A stretch of 22,830 nucleotides of DNA from Muribaculaceae bacterium (GCA_022511505.1 JAFLTK010000229.1:1-22830), one strand, 5' to 3'; numbered from the stretch's first letter, positions 15,111-22,830 are shown. Translations and numbers: made by a program. Notes: generated by a model not told the origin, from the sequence alone.

Positions 15111-15977
15111 ATGAAAAAACTATTACTTTTTGCAGCCATCATGGCGGCCGTTGTTCCTGTTGCCCGAACTCAGGAGACAGCCGACAGCGAAGACAGCGTG
15201 AAATCATTTTGTGTCGGTGAATTTGAGAACCCCGGTACCGCCGAGTTCAAGATGGGCGCCGGCTCATTCTGGGAAAAAGCCCCGGTCAACTTCTATACCC
15301 GCTATTCAGGCCTGCAAATCATCTATGACGCCAAATATCTTCAACCCTTGGCCGACGACAACGGTGCCATCACCGAGATTGTGTTCAAGATGGGCGACGA
15401 GGGCTCTTTTGGCTACGTTGAAGCCGACTTGACGCTATATATCCAAAACATTGAGGATAAGGAGTTTGTCAAGAAGGAAGACACTGAGAAATATCTGTGG
15501 AAAATCTATGACACGACCTCGTCGTGCTCCAAGGTTGACTACGTTGGCGAGTTCTACTACATGGAGGATCAGGAATTTCATTTTGTGCTCGACAAACCGA
15601 TGCAGTATGAGGGCGAGAACCTGCTGGTGACTATCTCATGCGTTCGCACCAACGACGAGGAGGTCAACACCCTGTGCACCTACGCCATGGGCACCGATAG
15701 CTATAACATGATGATGATGTGTAGCGACCGTGACGACGAGACTTTTGAGGATATATATGCCACAAAGTTCCAGTTTCCCTACATGGGCCCCGAGAAGTAT
15801 ATCCCCGTCACCAAGTTCTACTACACCGAGGGCGCCAACAGCGGCATCGCGTCGGTAGTCGGCGAGACATCGACACCCGTCTACTTTAACCTCCAGGGCA
15901 TGCAAGTTGCCAACCCCACCGGCGGTATCTATCTCCGTCGCCAAGGCAACGAGGTTAAGAAAGTGATTATCAAATAA
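15111..15977 (+). CDS. Secreted protein with one adhesin-like module and C-terminal tag
   Basis: 288 residues. Signal peptide about 1-20 (MKKLLLFAAIMAAVVPVART). Residues about 35-240 are one copy of a module found twice in the next protein: GEFENP at the start, then GLQIIYDAKYL, ITEIVFKMG, LTLYIQNIEDKEF and FVLDKPMQYEGENLLVTISC. Its pattern recalls a Bacteroidales surface module with a LYT..EL / I..I.F / YEG..NLLV layout, usually seen near FnIII domains. The tail YFNLQGMQV...GGIYLRRQG...VIIK matches the tags of both neighbours. It follows the first gene by 38 bases with no visible promoter or terminator between them. Function unknown; probably exported to the surface. Confidence 0.82.
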   Translation: MKKLLLFAAIMAAVVPVARTQETADSEDSVKSFCVGEFENPGTAEFKMGAGSFWEKAPVNFYTRYSGLQIIYDAKYLQPLADDNGAITEIVFKMGDEGSFGYVEADLTLYIQNIEDKEFVKKEDTEKYLWKIYDTTSSCSKVDYVGEFYYMEDQEFHFVLDKPMQYEGENLLVTISCVRTNDEEVNTLCTYAMGTDSYNMMMMCSDRDDETFEDIYATKFQFPYMGPEKYIPVTKFYYTEGANSGIASVVGETSTPVYFNLQGMQVANPTGGIYLRRQGNEVKKVIIK

Positions 15978-16007
15978 TTCAACCAATCGTTTCCAATATC
16001 AATTTCT

Positions 16008-18704
16008 ATGAAGAAAATATTATTGACAACGGCTCTTGCCCTGGCGGCCCTCGCGCCCCAGGCCAAAGAGTTTGATTATGGTTACTCCAACCCCAAGTCG
16101 GTTGGCGATGCAGGTTCCTATTCCCAAAGGCCAATAGCGCTTGACGCTTCAACGTCTGATTGCCAAACCCTCTATACCTACGACGAGCTCCATGATCTTT
16201 ATAAAGTTGGCTCCGATGGCTCGATAACTAAAGCCTCTATCTCAGAAGTTTCGATTATCCTTACCGGTGGTATGGAGAACTATTTCTCAGGAGCTTCCTT
16301 TGATGTTACCGTTTATGTTGAAAATACTACCGCTACGTCATTCCCACTGAATAGCGATGGTAAACAGGTGTTCTTTGAATATTCAAAAGCAATTTCAGGC
16401 AAGGTTACCGTTGATGGCGACTATTCCGATGAATGGCATGACTTTCTTGAATATGGCGGTTACGGGACCTATGAGACCGGTCTACATGTAACCATCAAGT
16501 TGAGCGAACCTATTGTCTATGAGGGCGGCAGTCTACTTTTAACTTGGAAAAGCGAGAGCAACGGCACAGAAGACTTGTATTATGACGGTGGTAGCTTTGG
16601 CCTCGATCCTAAAAATGGTGTGAAAACATTATTCGTCAGAGATAACAAAGATCTCTGGGTTGGAACAGGCGGGACAAGTGCCGAGACATTCCTGCCTGCT
16701 ATCCAGTTCACCTATGACGAGGTCGTTCAGGGTCCGCCTGCTCCCGAGATCGTTCGTGGCGAGCCGGCTGACTTTGAGGTTGGCGACTTCAACAACCCCG
16801 TGATTGAAACCGGTAGCACCGCCGATTTCATGCCCTTTGACGGTGCATACGCCCATAGCGGTACTCAGGCTCTTTACACCTCCGTCGAACTCAACGGTCT
16901 CAACAAAATCAACGGCACCGAGGTAACAAAGGCCGAGATTCAAGATATTACCTTCCTCGTGTCGGCCGAAGATGGAATGTATTTCTATAACGGTGAGCAA
17001 TTTGAAACGACCGTCTATGTCCAGAATACCTTCGCGACCGAGTTCCCCAAAGATTCTTCCGGCAATATCACGTGGATGGAGTACAGCGAAGAGTTTAAAG
17101 GTAGCGTAACCGTTGACTTCACTGAAGACGAGTGGGAAATGTTCACATGGGGCGAAGGTGGTCTCTACCCCGTCACCATTCACCTCGACGACCCTATCAC
17201 CTATGAAGGCAACTCGCTGCTTATGACCTTTGTAACCGAGGCCGATTGTGGCGGTGAAACCTGGGTAAACGCCACCGCTGCCGTTAGCACCAACGGCGTT
17301 CAGGGCATCAACATGGCAAGCGATAAAGAAACCTTTGCAAGCGCCTATAACGGAGGCAACGGCTACCCCAAGAACACCTGGAGCCACGTCCCGGTGCTGA
17401 AACTTCACTACGTTCCCGTTACCGAAAAGGGCGGCGCTATGGTTACTCCCGTATCGTTTGAAAACGTGACACTTAGTCTCGTTGAAAGTACCGCCAAGGT
17501 TGGCACGACCGAGAAGGCAAACGCAATTGCTGTCAGCTTCGAGCTCAACGACCCGAGCGACTGCGGCTCATACGAAATCAAAGCAGGCACAACCTCGCTC
17601 GGCACCATCACCTCGACCACCGGTACCATTACCTACCTCGGCATACCCGCCGGCGACGCCATCACTCTCAACGTCGTTCCCGCAGGTGAAGGTACTATCG
17701 GTGTGCCCTACGAAATCAAGAAGGCCGACCTCGAGGTCCTTTTCCCCGCGCCCGTAATGGAAGTCAGCGCGACGGCTACCGGCGATACTCAATATGAACT
17801 CGCCAAGCTCCCCGAATCTGTCACAATGGACGGCGCCGCTCAATTCCTCTTTACCAACTACAAGGCCGCGCCCGTGTCACAGTTCAACTGGCTTGACATA
17901 ATGAGTCCCGCCGACAAGAATGTCTACCTGCTCAGAAATGCCTCGGGTGCAATGGCCGATATTCAAGCGCCTTATCCTTCTGACTACAAGAACGTTCAGC
18001 TCAACGAGGGCAAGATAGCATTTAGTAAGACCGATGCCGTCAAGGCCACTGTCGACGCCAAGACAGGCGCCGTCTCGTCGAGTGTCAGCGGCTACCTCTA
18101 CTTCACCCTCGCCATAGACTATCCCCTCTACTACAGCGCCACCCCGACGCTGGACAATGCCGTTGCCGCCGACCTCAAGGCCACGACAATCCAGCGCAAA
18201 TATGACAACGGTCAGAGCTATGGCTCGTCGCAGTTGCGCGCCGAGTTTAAAGATGGTGTAACCAATCCCGGCAAAATTCAGATCATCTATCCCGAGACTC
18301 TAACCTGGCAGAACACCGAGTCTACAATCACGTTTGTTGGTCCCGAGGGCACTACGCTCCACTATCGTCGCATTGACCCCGTCGCTCCCACTACAATTGA
18401 TGCCGACGATGACTTTACCAAGCACGAAAACGAGCTTCCCTACATGGTTGTCAATATTGCCGACTATGAAGGCGCCTCAATTCACGTTCAGGCTCGCAAA
18501 GACGATGGCACAATACACTCCGAGAACTACCTCGCCGTAAATGACGGAAAGGTGACCGGCGTCAGCAACATCGAGGTCGACGGAGTAAACGCCGCCGCCG
18601 TCGAGTTTTACAACCTGCAGGGCATACGCGTTAACGACACCGCCACCCCCGGCATCTATATCCGTCGCCAGGGCAACTCCACGACCAAGGTCATCGTGAA
18701 GTAA
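16008..18704 (+). CDS. Large secreted protein with two adhesin-like modules, Ig-like region and C-terminal tag
   Basis: 898 residues. Signal peptide about 1-19 (MKKILLTTALALAALAPQA). Two copies of the module of the preceding protein occupy about 20-238 and 255-471, each with LYT near the start, a VYV(E/Q)NT strand with SFP or EFP after it, and an I-YEG-SLLLT or LLMTF strand late in the domain. Residues about 480-850 are beta-rich, with one Ig-like stretch (LSLVESTAKVGTTEKANAIA) and a larger undefined region. The last 45 residues hold YNLQGIRV and PGIYIRRQG and end KVIVK, the shared tag. It starts 30 bases after the previous stop and is followed by a strong hairpin. Probable surface protein; no enzymatic motif seen. 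Confidence 0.83.
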   Translation: MKKILLTTALALAALAPQAKEFDYGYSNPKSVGDAGSYSQRPIALDASTSDCQTLYTYDELHDLYKVGSDGSITKASISEVSIILTGGMENYFSGASFDVTVYVENTTATSFPLNSDGKQVFFEYSKAISGKVTVDGDYSDEWHDFLEYGGYGTYETGLHVTIKLSEPIVYEGGSLLLTWKSESNGTEDLYYDGGSFGLDPKNGVKTLFVRDNKDLWVGTGGTSAETFLPAIQFTYDEVVQGPPAPEIVRGEPADFEVGDFNNPVIETGSTADFMPFDGAYAHSGTQALYTSVELNGLNKINGTEVTKAEIQDITFLVSAEDGMYFYNGEQFETTVYVQNTFATEFPKDSSGNITWMEYSEEFKGSVTVDFTEDEWEMFTWGEGGLYPVTIHLDDPITYEGNSLLMTFVTEADCGGETWVNATAAVSTNGVQGINMASDKETFASAYNGGNGYPKNTWSHVPVLKLHYVPVTEKGGAMVTPVSFENVTLSLVESTAKVGTTEKANAIAVSFELNDPSDCGSYEIKAGTTSLGTITSTTGTITYLGIPAGDAITLNVVPAGEGTIGVPYEIKKADLEVLFPAPVMEVSATATGDTQYELAKLPESVTMDGAAQFLFTNYKAAPVSQFNWLDIMSPADKNVYLLRNASGAMADIQAPYPSDYKNVQLNEGKIAFSKTDAVKATVDAKTGAVSSSVSGYLYFTLAIDYPLYYSATPTLDNAVAADLKATTIQRKYDNGQSYGSSQLRAEFKDGVTNPGKIQIIYPETLTWQNTESTITFVGPEGTTLHYRRIDPVAPTTIDADDDFTKHENELPYMVVNIADYEGASIHVQARKDDGTIHSENYLAVNDGKVTGVSNIEVDGVNAAAVEFYNLQGIRVNDTATPGIYIRRQGNSTTKVIVK

Positions 18705-18762
18705 CCGCAATTCATGGACATATTTACGACATAGGGCATCTATCGCTCCTATCCTTTAACAA

Positions 18763-18796
18763 AGAGCAGGCTCGCCGGGAGTGGCGAGCCTGCTCT
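18763..18796. terminator. 14-bp hairpin between convergent operons
   Basis: A perfect 14-bp GC-rich stem (18763-18776 with 18783-18796) with a 6-base loop lies 58 bases after the stop of the large secreted protein and 57 bases from the thiH stop. The T-content after it on either strand is modest (ctcttat on plus, ttgtt on minus), so it may terminate both operons or mainly stabilise 3' ends. Confidence 0.75.
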
Positions 18797-18853
18797 CTTA
18801 TATTTGTTTACAGAACCTCTTTTTGAATCTATTATTGAATGATTTAATCTGGT

Positions 18854-19978
18854 TTAGTCGAAGGAGCGGTCCCAGTCTTTCCAGACGGGCTCGTAGCCAA
18901 GAGCGCTGATTTGGGCGGCGACCTGAAGGGGATGGCGATCGTCGGTGATTTTGAACTGCTCGAGCTCATGGTCGTCGGGGTGGAGTTCGGCGTCGACATA
19001 GCCGCCGGGGTCGGTGTGGCTGCCGGCACTCATGGAAGTGACGCCGAGCGACATCATGTTGGCGCGGAAGTCAGGGCGCTCGCGGGTCGAGTAGGAGATG
19101 TCGACGTCGTGGTCAAAGATGCGGAAGGCGAAGGTCAGTTGGGCGAGTTCGCGGTCGCTCATCGGAAACCGGGGCTGGAAGCCGCCCTCGGCGGGGCAGA
19201 GGCGGGGGAAGTTGACGCTATAGCGCGTCTGCCAATAATGGCGGCGCAGGTAGCGCAGATGGCGCGCCATCATGACGACGTCGGTTCGCCAGTCTTCGAG
19301 GCCTATAAGCACTCCCATGCCTATTTTGTGGACGCCGGCGCCTCCCATGCGGTCAAAGCCGTTGACGCGCCACTCAAATATAGACTTCATGCCACGCGGA
19401 TGGTAGTCTTTATAGCGGGCTTCGTTGTAGGTTTCCTGAAAGCAGACAACGCCGTTGAGGCCGCTGTCAACGAGGCGAGCGTAGTCACGTTGTTTCATCG
19501 GCATGACCTCGATGGTCATGTTGTTGAAGTAGGGACGGGCGGTCTGAAGCACTTTCTCGAGGTAGTTGACACCATTGAGCGAGGGGAACTCGCCGCTGAC
19601 TATCAGCAGGTTCTCAAACGGCCCGAGGCGCTTGATGGCTTCACACTCCAGAACCACGCGCTCGAGGTCGAGAGTGACGCGCGTCAAGGGGTTGGAATGA
19701 TTGAAGCCGCAGTAGACACAGTGGTTGGTACAGGCGTTGGAGACGTATAGGGGTATGTACATCGAGATAGTCTTGCCAAAGCGCGACAGAGTCAGGCGCC
19801 GCGACAGGGCGGCCATCTGCTCCAGACGCGGGGCGGCCGCGGGCGAAATGAGCGCCATGAAGTCGTCGATGTCGAGACGCGTCTTGGTCAGGGCGCGGTC
19901 AACGTCGGTCAGGGTCTTGGAGGCTATCGCTGCGGTAGTCTCGGCCCAGTCATATTTCTTAAGTTCGTCGTAAAACAT
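18854..19978 (-). CDS. thiH: 2-iminoacetate synthase ThiH (radical SAM)
   Basis: 374 residues, standard for ThiH. The radical SAM cluster motif CTNHCVYC gives C83, C87 and C90 (CxxxCxxC), preceded by MYIPLYVSNAC. VCFQETYNEARYKDYHPRG and the C-terminal MMSLGVTSMSAGSHTDPGGY are typical. The enzyme cleaves tyrosine with SAM to give dehydroglycine (2-iminoacetate) for thiazole formation and releases p-cresol, an anaerobic alternative to ThiO. It acts with ThiG, encoded upstream in the same operon. A TAG lies in frame two codons before the ATG, fixing the start. A hairpin sits 9-29 bases upstream of the ATG. Last gene of the operon; no thiF follows. Confidence 0.96.
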   Translation of the reverse strand: MFYDELKKYDWAETTAAIASKTLTDVDRALTKTRLDIDDFMALISPAAAPRLEQMAALSRRLTLSRFGKTISMYIPLYVSNACTNHCVYCGFNHSNPLTRVTLDLERVVLECEAIKRLGPFENLLIVSGEFPSLNGVNYLEKVLQTARPYFNNMTIEVMPMKQRDYARLVDSGLNGVVCFQETYNEARYKDYHPRGMKSIFEWRVNGFDRMGGAGVHKIGMGVLIGLEDWRTDVVMMARHLRYLRRHYWQTRYSVNFPRLCPAEGGFQPRFPMSDRELAQLTFAFRIFDHDVDISYSTRERPDFRANMMSLGVTSMSAGSHTDPGGYVDAELHPDDHELEQFKITDDRHPLQVAAQISALGYEPVWKDWDRSFD

Positions 19979-20122
19979 ATTCTACTCAACTTGAGCGGGC
20001 TCAAGTTTAGTGTTGTTGATGTTGTTGGTGTTGTTATTGTTTTTATTGTTGTCAGTGTTGTTATTGTTTTTATTGATGTCGCTGACTTCATCAACAACAT
20101 CAACATCATCAACAATAAATTA
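19979..20122. repeat. Low-complexity thiC-thiH spacer with direct and inverted repeats
   Basis: 144 bases, very rich in GTT/ATT (AAC/AAT on the coding strand of the operon). Two perfect 21-base direct repeats lie at 20028-20048 and 20055-20075 (period 27). A 14-bp inverted repeat (20014-20027 with 20092-20105) encloses them, and a short GTCAG/CTGAC pair (20051-20055 with 20082-20086) lies inside. A separate 8- to 9-bp hairpin (19988-20007) lies just upstream of the thiH start. Confidence 0.8.
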
Positions 20123-21823
20123 CTATTTTGCGCAATCGTCGGCCACGGCCTGTGAGATTCTCATGGCGCAGAAGTTGGGGCCGCACATTGTACAGAAATG
20201 GTCGTCGCCCTGATGGCTCTCGACATAGTATTGCTTGGCGCGGTCGGGGTCGAGCGAGAGGTTAAACTGGTCTTTCCAGCGGAACTCGTAGCGGGCACGG
20301 CTCATGGCGTTGTCGCGCACCTCGGCGCCGGGGTGCCCCTTGGCGATGTCGGCGGCATGGGCGGCGATTTTGTAGGCGATGACGCCGTTGCGCACGTCCT
20401 CGAGGTTGGGCAACGCAAGGTGCTCCTTGGGGGTGACATAACAAATCATGGCGGTTCCGAGCCACGCGATTTGAGCGGCGCCGATGGCCGATGTAATGTG
20501 GTCATAGCCGGGGGCGATGTCTGTTGTCAACGGGCCGAGGGTGTAGAACGGGGCTTCGTGGCACGACGACAACTGGCGGTCCATGTTTTCACGAATCTTG
20601 TGCATGGGGACGTGACCCGGGCCTTCGATGATAACCTGAACGTCATGTTTCCACGCGATGCGGGTCAGTTCGCCGAGGACATCGAGCTCGAGGAACTGGC
20701 TGCGGTCGTTGGCATCGTGGATAGAGCCGGGGCGCAGGCCGTCACCGAGCGAGACGGCGACATCGTAGGCCGCGAGAATTTCGCAAATCTCGTCGAAGTG
20801 GGTATAGAGGAAGTTCTCGGCGTTGTGGAGCACTGCCCAGCGGGTCATAATCGAGCCGCCGCGAGAAACGATGCCTGTCAGGCGCTCGGGAATCATGTCG
20901 GCGTGGGCGCGCAGGGCTCCGGCGTGGATAGTGAAGTAGTCAACGCCTTGCTCGGCCTGCTCGATGAGAGTGTCGCGATAGATTTCCCAAGTCAGGTCCT
21001 CGACGCGGCCGTTGACCTTCTCGAGGGCTTGGTAGATGGGGACGGTCCCGACGGGGACGGGGCAGTTGCGTATAATCCACTCGCGGGTCTCGTGGATGTT
21101 GTCGCCCGTCGAGAGGTCCATCAGCGTGTCGCCGCCCCAATAGCAGCTCCAGATGGCTTTGGAAATCTCTTCCTCTATGCCCGACGACAGGGCCGAGTTA
21201 CCGATGTTGGTGTTGAGCTTAACCGAGAACGCGCGGCCAATAATCATAGGCTCGGCCTCGGGGTGGTTGATGTTGGCGGGAATGATGGCGCGACCGGCGG
21301 CAATCTCGTCGCGAACAAACTCGGGGGTGATGTGGCTCTCGATGCCGAGGTCGCTGTTGTTTAGATTCTCGCGAATGGCTACATACTCCATCTCGGGGGT
21401 GATGACGCCGGCGCGGGCAAGAGCCATCTGGGTGATGCGTCGGCCTTCTTTGGCGCGCAGCGGCTTGTGCTGAACCGGGAAGCGGATGGCGTCAAGCGAC
21501 TTGTCGGCGAGGCGCTCGCGGCCATACTCAGAGGTGATGCCGTCAAGTTGCTCGAGGTCGTCGCGCTTGGCGTTCCAGGGCTCGCGCAGGCGGGGAATAC
21601 CGGCGTTGATGTCGACCGCAACGGTCGGGTCGGTGAACACGCCGCTGGTGTCATAGACAACAACCGGGTCATTGTGGCGCATGGTTCGCTCGCCGTTAAT
21701 CATTGACACGGTGGGAGTTAAGTTGACTTGACGCATGCCGACGCTGATGTCGTGCATCTTGCCGGGAATATATATTTTTTCGCTACCGGGGTAGCCTGTA
21801 AGGTCAATATTGTTAACGTTCAT
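20123..21823 (-). CDS. thiC: Phosphomethylpyrimidine synthase ThiC
   Basis: 566 residues, the typical bacterial length. The C-terminal radical SAM cluster motif CTMCGPNFC gives C544, C547 and C552 (CxxCxxxxC). Other hallmarks are NINHPEAEPMIIGR, KLNTNIGNSA, DTLMDLSTGDNIHETREWII, RGGSIMTRW, VSLGDGLRPGS and EGPGHVPM. The enzyme rearranges aminoimidazole ribotide to HMP phosphate, the pyrimidine half of thiamine, using an Fe-S cluster and SAM. It begins 12 bases after the thiG stop, and its product is later joined to the thiazole by ThiE, encoded upstream. A TPP riboswitch would be expected at the operon head, outside the window. Confidence 0.98.
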   Translation of the reverse strand: MNVNNIDLTGYPGSEKIYIPGKMHDISVGMRQVNLTPTVSMINGERTMRHNDPVVVYDTSGVFTDPTVAVDINAGIPRLREPWNAKRDDLEQLDGITSEYGRERLADKSLDAIRFPVQHKPLRAKEGRRITQMALARAGVITPEMEYVAIRENLNNSDLGIESHITPEFVRDEIAAGRAIIPANINHPEAEPMIIGRAFSVKLNTNIGNSALSSGIEEEISKAIWSCYWGGDTLMDLSTGDNIHETREWIIRNCPVPVGTVPIYQALEKVNGRVEDLTWEIYRDTLIEQAEQGVDYFTIHAGALRAHADMIPERLTGIVSRGGSIMTRWAVLHNAENFLYTHFDEICEILAAYDVAVSLGDGLRPGSIHDANDRSQFLELDVLGELTRIAWKHDVQVIIEGPGHVPMHKIRENMDRQLSSCHEAPFYTLGPLTTDIAPGYDHITSAIGAAQIAWLGTAMICYVTPKEHLALPNLEDVRNGVIAYKIAAHAADIAKGHPGAEVRDNAMSRARYEFRWKDQFNLSLDPDRAKQYYVESHQGDDHFCTMCGPNFCAMRISQAVADDCAK

Positions 21824-21835
21824 TGGTATTTAGGC

Positions 21836-22615
21836 TTAAAAATCAAGGAATGAAGTGAGGGGTGAAGTAGCGCTTGCCACTGATGATGTAGCGCCCGGTC
21901 CGGCGAGGAAAGCGCGTCGGCCGGCCTTTACGGCCTCGTCAAAGGCGATAGCCATCTCGACGGGGTTGGCGGCAACGGCGATGGCGGTGTTGACCAGAAC
22001 GGCGTCGGCGCCTATTTCCATGGCGTGGGCGGCGTGGGAGGGGACGCCGATACCGGCATCGATGACCACCGGGACACGGCTCTCGGCGATGATAATCTCG
22101 AGCATATCAAGCGTGCGCAGGCCCAAGTTGGTGCCGATGGGAGCGCCGAGGGGCATAACGGCGGCAGTGCCAACATCCTCAAGACGCTTGCACAGCACCG
22201 GGTCGGCCTGGATATAGGGTAACACCTTAAATCCTTCGCGAGCAAGGACTTCGGTGGCTTTTAATGTCTCGACGGGGTCGGGAAGCAGATACTTTGGGTC
22301 GGGGTGAATTTCAAGTTTGATAAAGTCGGTTTCAAAGCAATCGCGGCTCAGTTTGGCGGCAAGAATAGCCTCCTCGGCGTTTCTGACGCCCGACGTGTTG
22401 GGCAACAGTTGAACATGGTCGCGATTTATGTGGCTCAATATATGGTCGGTCTCGGTATCCTGAAGGTCAACGCGACGCATCGCCACGGTAATCATCTCGC
22501 TCTTTGAGGCGAGGATGGCGCGGAGCATCATGTCGTCGGACGCAAATTTGCCTGTCCCGACAAAAAGGCGGCTCTTGAACTCTCTACCGCCAATATTCAG
22601 AATGTCGTTGTTCAT
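21836..22615 (-). CDS. thiG: Thiazole synthase ThiG
   Basis: 259 residues, standard length. The N-terminus has LNIGGREFKSRLFVGTGKF, the Schiff-base Lys is K100 in DFIKLEIHPDPKYLLPD, and the C-terminal half shows VLPYIQAD, MPLGAPIGTNLGL, VPVVIDAGIGVPSHAAHAME, GADAVLVNTAIA and the SSVASATSPLTSFLDF end. It forms the thiazole phosphate from DXP, ThiS thiocarboxylate and the 2-iminoacetate made by ThiH. It lies 12 bases after thiE and 12 before thiC. The GATSSVASATSPLT end is close to the usual A.ASSPLTGF form. Confidence 0.97.
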   Translation of the reverse strand: MNNDILNIGGREFKSRLFVGTGKFASDDMMLRAILASKSEMITVAMRRVDLQDTETDHILSHINRDHVQLLPNTSGVRNAEEAILAAKLSRDCFETDFIKLEIHPDPKYLLPDPVETLKATEVLAREGFKVLPYIQADPVLCKRLEDVGTAAVMPLGAPIGTNLGLRTLDMLEIIIAESRVPVVIDAGIGVPSHAAHAMEIGADAVLVNTAIAVAANPVEMAIAFDEAVKAGRRAFLAGPGATSSVASATSPLTSFLDF

Positions 22616-22627
22616 TTGTTGATTATA

Positions 22628-22830
22628 TTAGGTGTCAAGATTGTTTTTTCGATATTTGTTGAGGGTGGAGATGATGGCGCGGGTTGTCTCGACGGGCGAA
22701 GTGGCGTTGATGATTGTGCCCGAGAGTGCAATGCCGTTGACGCCCGTAGCCATGAGCGGGTCAACGTCGGCCTCGGTGATACCGCCGATGGCAACGACTG
22801 GGGTATCTACACCGGCGCCGCGACTGGTGG
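22628..22830 (-). CDS. thiE: Thiamine phosphate synthase ThiE, partial (N-terminus off the right edge)
   Basis: The frame is open from the window edge to TAA at 22628-22630 (66 full codons seen). The visible C-terminal part reads PVVAIGGITEADVDPLMATG, then VNGIALSGTIINATSP, the phosphate-binding GGI and the ALSG(T/A)I pattern of the ThiE TIM barrel. ThiE couples HMP pyrophosphate and thiazole phosphate to thiamine phosphate. The stop lies 12 bases before thiG. Catalytic N-terminal residues are not visible, so activity cannot be judged. The position upstream of thiG-thiC-thiH is usual for Bacteroidales thi operons; a fused second domain would also lie outside. Confidence 0.88.
   Translation of the reverse strand, partial: TSRGAGVDTPVVAIGGITEADVDPLMATGVNGIALSGTIINATSPVETTRAIISTLNKYRKNNLDT

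Noticed and set aside
18911..19750. Plus-strand open frame (279 codons) opposite thiH
   Set aside because: Antisense shadow of a certain radical SAM gene; low-complexity Val, Gly and Ala composition.
19924..20115. Minus-strand frame starting MLMMLMLLMKSATS in the thiC-thiH spacer
   Set aside because: It is a translation of AAC/ATA/ATG triplet repeats and then enters thiH out of frame; no sign of protein-level selection.
20198..21364. Long plus-strand open frame (388 codons) opposite thiC
   Set aside because: It mirrors thiC codon bias in a GC-rich gene, is Val, Gly and Asp-rich with no domain, and thiC is unmistakable on the other strand.
22616..22830. TPP riboswitch for the thi operon
   Set aside because: The operon head lies beyond the right edge; the gaps inside the operon are 12 bases or low-complexity and show no THI-box sequence.

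Overview
The window looks like a chromosomal segment of a Bacteroidales bacterium, plausibly Muribaculaceae or a close relative. The grounds are promoter boxes of the Bacteroidota type (TAnnTTTG, once with TTTG 20 bases upstream), start codons without clear Shine-Dalgarno sites, secreted proteins with type IX-like C-terminal tags, a thiE-thiG-thiC-thiH gene order, and paired rhomboid proteases. The family-level placement is inference. I saw no rRNA, tRNA, insertion sequence, phage gene or CRISPR array.

Left part (1-6388, all minus strand): the N-terminal 347 residues of a secreted two-domain protein running off the left edge; a spacer of about 340 bases with a terminator; a secreted M3-family zinc peptidase; then, reading leftwards from 6388, two rhomboid proteases and a membrane-anchored endonuclease/exonuclease/phosphatase protein in a tight operon.

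Centre-left (6389-10523, plus strand): a small exported protein made of 22-residue helical repeats with its own terminator; then a canonical promoter driving mazG, a small secreted unknown, topB (topoisomerase III) and a 50-residue Cys-rich membrane protein that starts inside the topB stop. Three hairpins with an exact 29-base period close this operon and the convergent one.

Centre-right (10674-13653, minus strand): purC, ubiE/menG, a secreted glucosaminidase and a cytidylate-kinase-like protein, closely spaced. A 336-base divergent region separates purC from a plus-strand operon (13990-18704) of three secreted proteins that share a C-terminal tag; the second and third also share a module of about 210 residues (one and two copies). 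A 14-bp hairpin ends that operon.

Right part (18854-22830, minus strand): thiamine biosynthesis, thiE (partial), thiG, thiC and thiH. ThiC makes the pyrimidine, ThiH and ThiG make the thiazole, and ThiE joins them. A low-complexity spacer with direct and inverted repeats lies between thiC and thiH.

Most of the window is housekeeping. The less ordinary items are the tagged secreted trio, the triple 29-base hairpin array with a compensatory base change, the 22-residue repeat protein, and the thiC-thiH spacer.
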